From the NCBI GenBank assembly GCA_902767175.1, contig CACXGH010000182.1, positions 1 through 14,627 on the forward strand: 14,627 bases of DNA. Direction: 5' to 3'. This stretch comes from an uncultured Ruminococcus sp. (GTDB taxonomy: Bacteria > Bacillota > Clostridia > Oscillospirales > Acutalibacteraceae). Below the pieces are notes generated by a model that made no database searches, had not been told where the DNA came from, and was given only the letters and a program-made list of their open reading frames with translations. This document shows positions 1 through 6,283 of the stretch, piece by piece (the stretch's first letter is position 1; the number at the start of each line of letters is the position of its first letter). The position numbers and the translations under genes were made by a program.

Positions 1-83
1 ACACACAGATCAAATTTTAGAAGAAGGAATTTATACGCTCTCATCTATCAGTTTTTAAAAGTCGATTTCCGTGACATTCCGGT

Positions 84-115
84 ATTATATACTATGAGAT
101 TTTTCTTACGTTCAA
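84..115 (-). promoter_or_regulatory. Possible sigma-A promoter for a gene left of the window
   Basis: On the minus strand TTGAAC (110-115) is followed after 18 bases by TATATA (86-91), with an overlapping TATAAT at 84-89. It sits just past the terminator at 123-163, where a promoter for the next leftward gene would be expected. The target gene is outside the window, so this rests on consensus match alone. Confidence 0.4.
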
Positions 116-122
116 TAAACAG

Positions 123-163
123 AAAAGTGCCTGCACAAGCTGTAAGAAGCCCTGTGCAGGCAC
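123..163 (-). terminator. Rho-independent terminator after oadB
   Basis: A perfect 11-bp stem (127-137 with 153-163, arms GTGCCTGCACA and its complement) is followed on the minus strand by a short T-run (complement of 123-126). It lies about 150 bases after the oadB stop codon and would end the leuB-oadG-oadB transcript. The U tract is short, so termination strength is uncertain. Confidence 0.6.
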
Positions 164-183
164 ATAGAAACCGCTGTATCCGA

Positions 184-251
184 GACAATACCGCACAAAC
201 ATCCTTACGGCCAAGCAGCACATCTGCGGCACTGTCTTTGTGCGTATTGCC
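184..251 (-). other. Imperfect long stem-loop in the oadB 3' region
   Basis: Positions 184-199 can pair with 237-251 (one bulged C, one mismatch), and a small hairpin (GCAG/CTGC, 215-227) lies inside. It is between the oadB stop and the terminator, so it would be part of that transcript. It is not a tRNA, since there is no acceptor or T-arm pattern. It could be a 3' stabilising structure or a decayed repeat. Function is unknown. Confidence 0.35.
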
Positions 252-311
252 TTAGTTTATCCGGACAAAACGGAAGTTATACTACTTTTAACGGGAGTCT
301 GTTATTAACCA

Positions 312-1631
312 TCATTTAAGAACGCTGATGAGAACACCTGCTGCTACCGCAGATCCGATAACACCTGCGACGTTCGGTCCCATAGCGTGCATAAGAAGGA
401 AGTTGCCGGGGTTTTCCTCCTGACCGACCTTCTGTGAAATACGGGCAGCCATAGGAACAGCCGAAACACCCGCAGAGCCGATAAGGGGATTGATCTTGCC
501 CTTTGTAGCCCAGCACATGATCTTTCCGAAAAGGACACCGCAGGCTGTACCGAGACAGAATGCGATAAGTCCGAGAGCGATAATACCGAGTGTCTTGGGA
601 GTAAGGAAGAGTGTACCGCTTGCGGTAGCACCTACAGTAACACCAAGGAAGATCGTTACTATATTCATAAGCTCGTTCTGCGCTGTCTTTGCGATTCTGT
701 CAACAACTCCGCTCTCCTTGAAGAGATTTCCGAGCATGAGCATTCCTACAAGAGGAGCAGCATCGGGAAGGAGTATTGCGACAAGTACAACAACAACGAT
801 CGGGAAGATTATCTTTTCAAGCTTTGATACAGGACGAAGCTGTCCCATTACGATAGAGCGCTCCTTCTTAGTTGTAAGAAGTTTCATTATAGGCGGCTGT
901 ATGATAGGTACAAGTGCCATATACGAATATGCCGCAACTGCTATAGGCCCGAGCAGTTCGGGCGACAGCTTTGAAGTAACGAATATAGCGGTAGGGCCGT
1001 CAGCACCGCCTATAATCGCTATGGAGCCTGCCTCATTGGTCTGGAAGCCGAGCAGGATTGCACCGATAAAGGTGATGAAAATACCTATCTGTGCAGCAGC
1101 ACCGAGGATAAAGCTCTTCGGATTTGCAATAAGAGGGCCAAAGTCTGTCATTGCTCCGATACCGAGGAAAATAAGCGGCGGGAATATACCGAGATGAACA
1201 CCCTGATAGAGATAGTAGAACAGTCCGCCGTTTTCTGTAACGGTATAGTAAACGACCTTATAGAATTCCGTACCGCCGAGATCAACCTTTGGCAGAACGG
1301 ACGGCTCAAATCCTGCGGCGATAGCCTGTGCTTTGGTCAGAAGCTCTGACGATGTCGGGTAAGATGCAGGATCAAGTCCCTTTGCTGCGACCTGATCTGC
1401 CGTGAGCATCTGTGTTACGGGATTAGCCATTATTTCGGGGAAAATGTTGACTATCATCATGCCGAAAGCGATAGGCAGAAGAAGCAGCGGCTCATACTGC
1501 TTTTTTATCGCAAGGAACATCAGCACGAAGGATATCAGGATCATGACATAGTTCTGCCAACTGAGATGACATAAGCCCGATGATTGGTACAGTCCGACAA
1601 TTACATTGCCGAGCTGAGAGAAAATTTCCAT
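312..1631 (-). CDS. oadB: Na+-translocating decarboxylase, beta subunit
   Basis: This is the integral membrane subunit that couples decarboxylation of a carboxybiotin intermediate to Na+ export, as in oxaloacetate, methylmalonyl-CoA and glutaconyl-CoA decarboxylases. The 439-residue protein is mostly hydrophobic helices. It carries the GGADGPTAIF signature with the conserved aspartate at D211, and the late-region set N381, G385, S390 and R397, whose spacing (0, 4, 9, 16) matches the residues known to be essential in OadB. Residues about 65-140 form an extra hydrophilic stretch between early helices, which makes it longer than the shorter (about 370-380 residue) members. The start has an AAAGGAAGAG ribosome site. 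It is last in an operon with the gamma/delta-like subunit and leuB. The substrate cannot be read from this subunit, and no alpha subunit or biotin carrier is in the window. Confidence 0.95.
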   Translation of the reverse strand: MEIFSQLGNVIVGLYQSSGLCHLSWQNYVMILISFVLMFLAIKKQYEPLLLLPIAFGMMIVNIFPEIMANPVTQMLTADQVAAKGLDPASYPTSSELLTKAQAIAAGFEPSVLPKVDLGGTEFYKVVYYTVTENGGLFYYLYQGVHLGIFPPLIFLGIGAMTDFGPLIANPKSFILGAAAQIGIFITFIGAILLGFQTNEAGSIAIIGGADGPTAIFVTSKLSPELLGPIAVAAYSYMALVPIIQPPIMKLLTTKKERSIVMGQLRPVSKLEKIIFPIVVVVLVAILLPDAAPLVGMLMLGNLFKESGVVDRIAKTAQNELMNIVTIFLGVTVGATASGTLFLTPKTLGIIALGLIAFCLGTACGVLFGKIMCWATKGKINPLIGSAGVSAVPMAARISQKVGQEENPGNFLLMHAMGPNVAGVIGSAVAAGVLISVLK

Positions 1632-1665
1632 GGTTTCTCTTCCTTTCTTTTGTTACGCTTTTCGG

Positions 1666-2058
1666 TCAGAACGGTCTTGTATTGCTCATTACACCGGCAC
1701 TGCCCCATGCGGAGCGTACAGCACCGTTTCGCTTTACAGATCTCACCTTATGGGGCTTACTGCCATATACAGCATCTACGGCTGCGGCAATTGCAGCGAT
1801 TATCTCTCCGGGAATTTCATCGCTGTCACCGTCTGCCGGAGAATTCTGCACATTTGCCGCAGCAGTCACATTTTCCGCCGCAGCAGGCGCTTCCGTTTTC
1901 TTTACGACTTTTCTCTTCTTTCTGTTATCGGAAGATCTTTGTGCAGCCTGTATCAGCTTGCCGTATACAGTGATGATAACGATAAGCAGGATAAGCACAA
2001 CGAATACAATGATAAATCCGGCTATCAGAAGGGTAAGCGCAAGCATCATATTATCCAT
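1666..2058 (-). CDS. Na+-pump decarboxylase gamma/delta-type small subunit
   Basis: This 130-residue protein has one strongly hydrophobic N-terminal segment (about 6-32), a basic stretch, an Ala/Pro-rich linker (about 56-80), and a C-terminal part with DEIPGEIIAAIAAAVDAVYG and HKVRSVKR. The layout and the final segment match OadG/MmdD-type subunits, which anchor the carboxyltransferase to the beta subunit and help assemble the complex. It starts 36 bases after leuB with a GAGGTGA ribosome site and ends 34 bases before oadB, so co-transcription is likely. The methylmalonyl-CoA decarboxylase delta subunit (MmdD) is the closest type in my judgement, but the name is left blank because the substrate is unknown. 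Confidence 0.85.
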   Translation of the reverse strand: MDNMMLALTLLIAGFIIVFVVLILLIVIITVYGKLIQAAQRSSDNRKKRKVVKKTEAPAAAENVTAAANVQNSPADGDSDEIPGEIIAAIAAAVDAVYGSKPHKVRSVKRNGAVRSAWGSAGVMSNTRPF

Positions 2059-2094
2059 TTCAATTCACCTCAATACTACCCTATTATCTTTTTA

Positions 2095-3165
2095 TCAAAG
2101 GAGAGCACATACAGCATCGCCCATTTCTGTCGTGCTGACCTTCTTTGTGCCTTCCGTATAGATATCGGGAGTTCTTGTGGTTTTGAGCACCTCAGCAACG
2201 GCAGCTTCAATAGCATCGGCAGCCTTCGGCTCATCAAGAGAATAGCGCAGCATCATAGCAGCGGAAAGTATAGTAGCAAGCGGATTTGCAATACCCTTGC
2301 CTGCTATATCCGGTGCAGAACCGTGAATAGGCTCATACATACCGAGCTTTGTGCTGTTAAGGCTTGCAGAAGCGAGCATACCGATAGAACCGCTTATCAT
2401 GGAAGCCTCATCTGACAGGATATCTCCGAAGATATTTGACGTAACGATAACATCAAACTGCTTGGGATTTCTTACAAGCTGCATAGCACAGTTGTCTACA
2501 TAGAGATGATTAAGCTCTACCTCAGGATATTCCTTGGAAAGACGGATCATTGTCTCTCTCCAGAGCCTTGAGGAATCGAGAACATTCGCCTTGTCAACGC
2601 TTGTAAGCTTTTTGTTTCTCTTCATAGCCATATCGAAAGCCACTCTGCCTATGCGCTCGATCTCATTTACATTATATTTCTCCGTATCATAAGCAGCCTT
2701 TACTCCGTCCTCTTCAAAGTTTCCTCTTTTTCCGAAGTAAATGCCGCCTGTAAGCTCTCTTACGATCATGATGTCCATGGCATCGCCTATGATCTCGCTT
2801 TTAAGGGGAGAGGCATCTCTGAGCGGTTCAAATATAACGGCAGGTCTGAGGTTTGCGAAAAGTCCCAAAGCTCCTCTTATGCCGAGAAGTCCTGCCTCCG
2901 GTCTGTTATTTCCGGGCTGTGTATCCCATTTAGGACCGCCTACCGCACCAAGCAGAACAGAGTCTGACGTAAGGCACTTATCTATTGTTTCCTGAGGAAG
3001 CGGAACTCCCGTCGCATCAATAGCGCAGCCGCCGAGCAGTGCATCAGTATATGTCACGGTAAAGCCGAATTTACCGGCAGCCTTATCCAGCACCTTCACA
3101 GCCTCTCCTACTATCTCAGGGCCTATACCGTCGCCCCTGAGCAGGGTAATATTATAATTCTTCAT
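2095..3165 (-). CDS. leuB: 3-isopropylmalate dehydrogenase
   Basis: The enzyme oxidises and decarboxylates 3-isopropylmalate with NAD+ to give the leucine precursor 2-oxoisocaproate, in the cytoplasm. At 356 residues it has the usual length. It shows the N-terminal LLRGDGIGPEIV, the ELTGGIYFGKRG segment with the catalytic tyrosine, VDKANVLDSSRLWRE with the catalytic lysine, the family signature around SNIFGDILSDEASMISGS, and GMYEPIHGSAPDIAGKG near the cofactor site. A strong AGGAGG lies just before the ATG. A TTGACT-17-TATAAT promoter lies 60-90 bases upstream. It is followed closely by the decarboxylase subunits, an uncommon operon partnership. leuA, leuC and leuD are not in the window. Confidence 0.97.
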   Translation of the reverse strand: MKNYNITLLRGDGIGPEIVGEAVKVLDKAAGKFGFTVTYTDALLGGCAIDATGVPLPQETIDKCLTSDSVLLGAVGGPKWDTQPGNNRPEAGLLGIRGALGLFANLRPAVIFEPLRDASPLKSEIIGDAMDIMIVRELTGGIYFGKRGNFEEDGVKAAYDTEKYNVNEIERIGRVAFDMAMKRNKKLTSVDKANVLDSSRLWRETMIRLSKEYPEVELNHLYVDNCAMQLVRNPKQFDVIVTSNIFGDILSDEASMISGSIGMLASASLNSTKLGMYEPIHGSAPDIAGKGIANPLATILSAAMMLRYSLDEPKAADAIEAAVAEVLKTTRTPDIYTEGTKKVSTTEMGDAVCALL

Positions 3166-3223
3166 ACTTCTTTCCTCCTGATAATGACTGATTTTACAGC
3201 ATTACGCTGTTCTTCCAATTTAA

Positions 3224-3252
3224 ATTATAATGCCGTCGGGAAGATTAGTCAA
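3224..3252 (-). promoter_or_regulatory. Promoter of leuB-oadG-oadB
   Basis: On the minus strand TTGACT (3247-3252) is separated by exactly 17 bases from a consensus TATAAT (3224-3229). The start codon follows about 58 bases after the -10. No T-box or leucine leader peptide is evident in that short 5' UTR. Confidence 0.8.
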
Positions 3253-3290
3253 GCATTTTGCACTAACCGGACAGGATTTTTGAACGAGTT

Positions 3291-3333
3291 AAAAATATAA
3301 GGCGGACATTCTGCGCACGGCAGAAATATCCGC
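3291..3333 (-). terminator. Terminator after the fumarate-reductase-like operon
   Basis: The arms 3302-3314 and 3320-3333 pair (one bulge, one wobble) around a five-base loop. On the minus strand the stem is followed by a T-rich tail (complement of 3291-3300). It sits just beyond the stop of the iron-sulfur subunit gene and separates that operon from leuB. Confidence 0.75.
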
Positions 3334-3345
3334 TGTAATGATTCA

Positions 3346-4059
3346 TTATTTTTTGAAAAGGTGCTTCCACAGCATAACGCTGTTGGAATTCACCATAAGC
3401 TTTTCAATATCTATCCCTGCAGGACAGATATTACGGCAGGCAAGAGATTTTCCGCAGCCGTTATATATATGCTTTCCGTACTGCTTTCTGAGACTTCTGC
3501 TCTGCTTTCCGTCAAGCTCCTCAAGAAGCCTTGATACAGGCACAAGAGCAGCCATTCCGGAAAAATCCCCTCCGCTGTAAAAGTTCGGACATACTTCAAG
3601 ACAGCAGCCGCACTGCAGACAGCGTGAAGCCTCATACAGAAGCTCATTATTCTTGTCTCCTGCCCGTTTTTCTTCATCAAGCCATGCTCCTATCTGCCTG
3701 AGAGCTTCAAACATTATACTTCTGTCAACATAAAGATCTGCGATAACAGGGAACTTACTTAGCGGCTCTATCTTTATTTTGCTGCCCTTCTGCTCATTCA
3801 GCACGGCAGCACAGGCAAGCTGAGGTCTGCCGTTTATCACCATCGCACAGGCACCGCATTTTTTCTGCATACAGCTGCACTCCCATACTATCCTTTCACA
3901 TTCCGCACCGTTTATATCACGAAGCGGCTTTCTTCTGTTCAGTTCAGCAAGCGCCGCTGCAGCCGTAGCACTTTCAAGCTCAGTTTCATATTCAAAGGTC
4001 TGAAAGTACGGCTCGTCTTTCTCAGACCTTCTTCTCTTTATCTCTATCAGATATTTCAT
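3346..4059 (-). CDS. Fumarate reductase/succinate dehydrogenase-like iron-sulfur subunit
   Basis: This electron-transfer subunit passes electrons between a quinone or other donor and the flavoprotein encoded just upstream. At 237 residues it has family length. The [2Fe-2S] ligands are C63, C68, C71 and C83 (C-x4-C-x2-C-x11-C). The ferredoxin-like half has C147-x2-C150-x2-C153-x3-C157-P and C202-x5-C208-x3-C212-P, as expected for the [4Fe-4S] and [3Fe-4S] clusters. The ATG lies inside the end of the flavoprotein gene (38-base overlap) with an AGAGGT site 8-10 bases before it, so translation is probably coupled. No membrane anchor subunit follows; a terminator does. Direction of catalysis and electron donor cannot be told from sequence, though fumarate reduction suits an anaerobe. 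Confidence 0.93.
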   Translation of the reverse strand: MKYLIEIKRRRSEKDEPYFQTFEYETELESATAAAALAELNRRKPLRDINGAECERIVWECSCMQKKCGACAMVINGRPQLACAAVLNEQKGSKIKIEPLSKFPVIADLYVDRSIMFEALRQIGAWLDEEKRAGDKNNELLYEASRCLQCGCCLEVCPNFYSGGDFSGMAALVPVSRLLEELDGKQSRSLRKQYGKHIYNGCGKSLACRNICPAGIDIEKLMVNSNSVMLWKHLFKK

Positions 4060-5656
4060 CTGCCTGACCTCTTTTCACGGGTATATCCCTCATTGATACA
4101 ACCACATTTCCGTCTTTATATAAAGCAACGGTCGTCTTTCTGAATTCCCTGTCATTCCTGTCGGGATAGTCTGTTCTCGTATGCGCTCCCCTGCTCTCTC
4201 TGCGCTCTGAAGCTGAAAGCAGAACAGCCCTTCCGAGCAGAAGTCTCTTTTTCATCACAGGGTCGCTTTCATTCTCGTAAAGGGCAGAAAGCTCTGCGAG
4301 TGCCTTGGTCAGCTTTTCTTCGCTGCGGAATATTCCAAGACTATCCTTCAATATTCCGGCAGCCTCGGCAGATATACTGCTTTCTGTCATAACAGGGCAG
4401 CCGTCTCCCTTAATTATATCCGTCTTTTCTTCCGGCTGTTGTTCCTGTCTGTTCTCCTCCATTGCCGTTAGTGCGGCAATTCTTCCGCCGTAAACAGCAC
4501 CGAGCATAGAATTTCCGCCCAGCCTGTTTGCGCCATGATACTGACAGGCACATTCGCCTGCGGCATAAAGTCCTTTTATATTGGTACGGTGCTTTTCATC
4601 AACACCGATGCCGCCCATAAAATAATGTATTCCGGGTGATACCTCTATCGGTTCCGCAGCAGGATCCTTTCCCAAAAGCTCTATGCATTCATCTCTCAGG
4701 TCGGAAAGCTTATTTTTCCATACGTTACTGTCAAGCTTTGTCATATCAAGATATACACTGTTACCGCAGCCGCTCTCCTTTTTTACAAGCTCTATCTCCC
4801 TTGATACAACATCTCTCGGAGATAAATTTCCGTATTCGGGATATTTATCCTCCATAAAATACCACGGCTCGCCGTTTCTCATTACAAACAGCCTTCCGCC
4901 CTCTCCTCTTGCAGCCTCGCTTATCAGACAGCGCTTTTCGGGAACGGATACCGTTGTAGGGTGATACTGAATAAATTCAAGATTATAAAGCTCTGCTCCT
5001 TTAAAAAAGGCCTCCGCTGTCACATCTCCCGTATTTATCACCGTGCCCGTCGTAAGCCCCGGGAAAAGGCTGTTCATTCCTCCGACTGCAAGCAGAACAG
5101 CCCCTGTCAGAGGAATAATATCGCCGTTTCTTATATTCTTTATCTTTACACCCCTGCACTGCGATGATTCGATAATAAGCTCCTCAAGTCTGTGATTGGC
5201 ATATCTCTCCACAAGTCCTGATACTTCATATTTTCTTACAGCATCAATAAGCGCCGTCATAAGTATTTTTCCCGTGCTGCTCTTTGCATAGGCTGTGCGT
5301 TTTTTCTTTTGTCCTCCGAAATTTCTCAGTACGGGAGAGCTTCCCTGCATTCTCAGTGCAGCGCCAAGGTCACACAGCCTATTAACTATAGCAGGTGCAT
5401 CGCTGCAAAGTCCCCATACAGCGTTCGGATCAGCAAGAAAAACTCCGCCCTTCATCGTGTCCTCAAAATGCTGCTCTGCGCTGTCGTTTTCTCCCATCGT
5501 ATCAAGAGCGGCATTGATTCCTCCCTCTGCCATTACGGACTGCGCCCTTTCAGACGGCATTGGTGAAATCAGCCGACAGCTCATTCCGTTTTCCGCAAGG
5601 GTAAGGGCTGCCGAAAGACCTGCAAGCCCTGAGCCTATTATATTTATTCTGTTCAT
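4022..5656 (-). CDS. Fumarate reductase/succinate dehydrogenase-like flavoprotein subunit
   Basis: This FAD-binding catalytic subunit of 544 residues belongs to the FrdA/SdhA/NadB superfamily. The Rossmann motif is GSGLAG (8-13). Active-site segments are QYHPT (H232), ARGEGG (R250), SPRDVVSR (R281), HGANRLGGNS (374-383) and ESRGAHTRTDYP (487-498). At the position where FrdA/SdhA usually have a histidine for covalent FAD attachment (R-x-H-[ST]-V-x-A-E-G-G), this protein reads RAQSVMAEGG, with Q39 in place of His. FAD is therefore probably bound non-covalently. NadB (L-aspartate oxidase) also lacks that histidine, but the cotranscribed iron-sulfur subunit argues for a fumarate/succinate enzyme. 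The start has a GAGG site about 9 bases upstream. The promoter is at 5887-5915, and a MITE lies between promoter and gene. Confidence 0.92.
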   Translation of the reverse strand: MNRINIIGSGLAGLSAALTLAENGMSCRLISPMPSERAQSVMAEGGINAALDTMGENDSAEQHFEDTMKGGVFLADPNAVWGLCSDAPAIVNRLCDLGAALRMQGSSPVLRNFGGQKKKRTAYAKSSTGKILMTALIDAVRKYEVSGLVERYANHRLEELIIESSQCRGVKIKNIRNGDIIPLTGAVLLAVGGMNSLFPGLTTGTVINTGDVTAEAFFKGAELYNLEFIQYHPTTVSVPEKRCLISEAARGEGGRLFVMRNGEPWYFMEDKYPEYGNLSPRDVVSREIELVKKESGCGNSVYLDMTKLDSNVWKNKLSDLRDECIELLGKDPAAEPIEVSPGIHYFMGGIGVDEKHRTNIKGLYAAGECACQYHGANRLGGNSMLGAVYGGRIAALTAMEENRQEQQPEEKTDIIKGDGCPVMTESSISAEAAGILKDSLGIFRSEEKLTKALAELSALYENESDPVMKKRLLLGRAVLLSASERRESRGAHTRTDYPDRNDREFRKTTVALYKDGNVVVSMRDIPVKRGQADEISDRDKEKKV

Positions 5657-5677
5657 AAAACCATACCTCTTCTGATA

Positions 5678-5856
5678 TTAAGGAATCGACGGATAAATCA
5701 CGCCTTACGGCTCAGCACCTGTCTTGCTTGCCCTTTTTCCGCCATCTTGCACAAAAATCCCTTGACAACCGACAGGCTGCCTGCGGTCTTTTTGCACAAC
5801 CTGACAAAAAATTGCAGACACAATACAGGCACTGAATTTAATCAGCGCTTCCTTAA
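5678..5856. mobile_element. MITE-like element with ~23-bp imperfect terminal inverted repeats
   Basis: The left end (5678-5700) begins TTAAGGAATCG and the right end, read on the other strand from 5856, begins TTAAGGAAGCGCTGATTAA. The two ends stay similar for about 23 bases, and similarity resumes further in (CAGCACCTG against CAGTGCCTG). The element is about 179 bp and has no ORF. A truncated relative lies at 9161-9209. It was probably moved in trans by a transposase with similar ends; none is in the window. It lies in the 5' leader of the frd-like operon. Confidence 0.7.
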
Positions 5857-5886
5857 CATTCTTATCCGTAAAATATATCTAACTGT

Positions 5887-5915
5887 ATTTTATCATATCA
5901 TAATTCATTTGTCAT
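5887..5915 (-). promoter_or_regulatory. Promoter of the fumarate-reductase-like operon
   Basis: On the minus strand ATGACA (5910-5915) is followed after 17 bases by TAAAAT (5887-5892) with a TGA extended -10 in front. Transcription would start near 5880, giving a leader of about 220 bases that includes the whole MITE-like element. Confidence 0.65.
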
Positions 5916-6013
5916 CATTTTTATTAACCGGCGGCGTGTCGCCGCACCCGATTCACGGTGTCAGAAATGCAAATCGGCAGTTAATTGACCGCGCCAATAG
6001 TTATTTATACAAT

Positions 6014-6054
6014 AAAACCTCCCCTAAGCGGCACGTCCGTGCCGTGTGGGGAGG
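6014..6054 (-). terminator. Terminator-like compound hairpin, orphan on the minus strand
   Basis: CCTCCCC (6018-6024) pairs with GGGGAGG (6048-6054), and inside it CGGCACG (6029-6035) pairs with CGTGCCG (6038-6044). On the minus strand the stem is followed by TTTTATT. The nearest annotated minus-strand gene that could run into it ends more than 3 kb away, so it either insulates the frd-like promoter, ends an unannotated small RNA, or is part of a repeat. Confidence 0.5.
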
Positions 6055-6085
6055 ATAACTGCGGACAATAAGTGTTTGGTCAGTA

Positions 6086-6187
6086 TGTCAGAGCGAGTGT
6101 AACGAGCGCCGCCGCGAATCGTCATGTGCGGTCACGCACCGCGAAGCGACAGCGGAGGCACTCCGCTGCGTTCACGCACCACAGAAC
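6086..6187. repeat. GC-rich hairpin cluster
   Basis: This stretch is clearly richer in GC than its surroundings. It contains a perfect 8-bp stem with a 3-base loop (6150-6157 with 6161-6168), another 5-bp stem (6128-6132 with 6138-6142), and the nine-base word TCACGCACC twice (6132-6140 and 6172-6180). No reading frame looks like protein. It may be a REP-type repeat unit or a structured RNA. Confidence 0.4.
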
Positions 6188-6216
6188 TTGACATTATGGG
6201 AGGATTGAAGTATCAT
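6188..6216 (+). promoter_or_regulatory. Promoter of the phosphopantetheinyl transferase gene
   Basis: A perfect TTGACA (6188-6193) is followed after 17 bases by TATCAT (6211-6216). Transcription would start near 6223, about 60 bases before the ATG. The -10 lies at the edge of a long dyad, which suggests control. Confidence 0.75.
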
Positions 6217-6256
6217 TTAATAGCTGTTTGCCTGTTGCCAACAGCCGTTAAATGAT
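6212..6256. promoter_or_regulatory. 17-bp-arm dyad overlapping the -10 and start site
   Basis: ATCATTTAATAGCTGTT (6212-6228) and AACAGCCGTTAAATGAT (6240-6256) are inverted repeats with one mismatch and one G/T wobble, separated by 11 bases. Because the predicted transcript starts inside the left arm, a DNA operator for a dimeric regulator is more likely than an RNA hairpin. It has no T-run, so it is not a terminator. Confidence 0.55.
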
Positions 6257-6283
6257 CATTATTCACGGAGGGTCAACTACCGC

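Larger units (their letters stand above)
1..311. other. Gene-free left edge, 3' region of the oadB transcript
   Basis: No convincing coding sequence is seen here on either strand. It lies downstream of the leftward oadB gene. It holds an imperfect long stem (184-251), a minus-strand terminator (123-163) and, left of that, a possible minus-strand promoter (84-115) for a gene beyond the window. The arrangement suggests that one leftward transcript ends here and another begins. Confidence 0.6.
5657..6283. other. 626-base intergenic region, gene-free but structured
   Basis: No gene is supported here. It separates the leftward frd-like operon from the rightward phosphopantetheinyl transferase gene. 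From left to right it holds a 179-bp MITE-like element (5678-5856), the frd-like promoter (5887-5915), a small GC hairpin near 5932-5946, a terminator-like hairpin on the minus strand (6014-6054), a GC-rich hairpin cluster (about 6086-6187), and the transferase promoter with its dyad (6188-6256). Confidence 0.8.

Noticed and set aside
184..251. tRNA or riboswitch in the left-edge stem
   Set aside because: No acceptor stem, anticodon arm or T-loop pattern fits, and it follows rather than precedes a gene.
490..1197. 235-codon open frame on the plus strand
   Set aside because: It lies wholly antisense to oadB, whose family match is clear. It has no ribosome site and a low-complexity Pro/Ser/Ile composition typical of a shadow frame.
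1630..2415. 261-codon open frame on the plus strand, and the overlapping 1580-2161 frame
   Set aside because: They run antisense across the oadG-like gene and the end of leuB, are rich in Cys/His/Ser/Tyr, have no ribosome site, and bridge two real genes.
4022..5656. L-aspartate oxidase (nadB) for the flavoprotein
   Set aside because: It lacks the FAD-linking His as NadB does, but the overlapping iron-sulfur subunit gene with full cluster ligands points to a fumarate/succinate-type complex, and no nadA or nadC is nearby.
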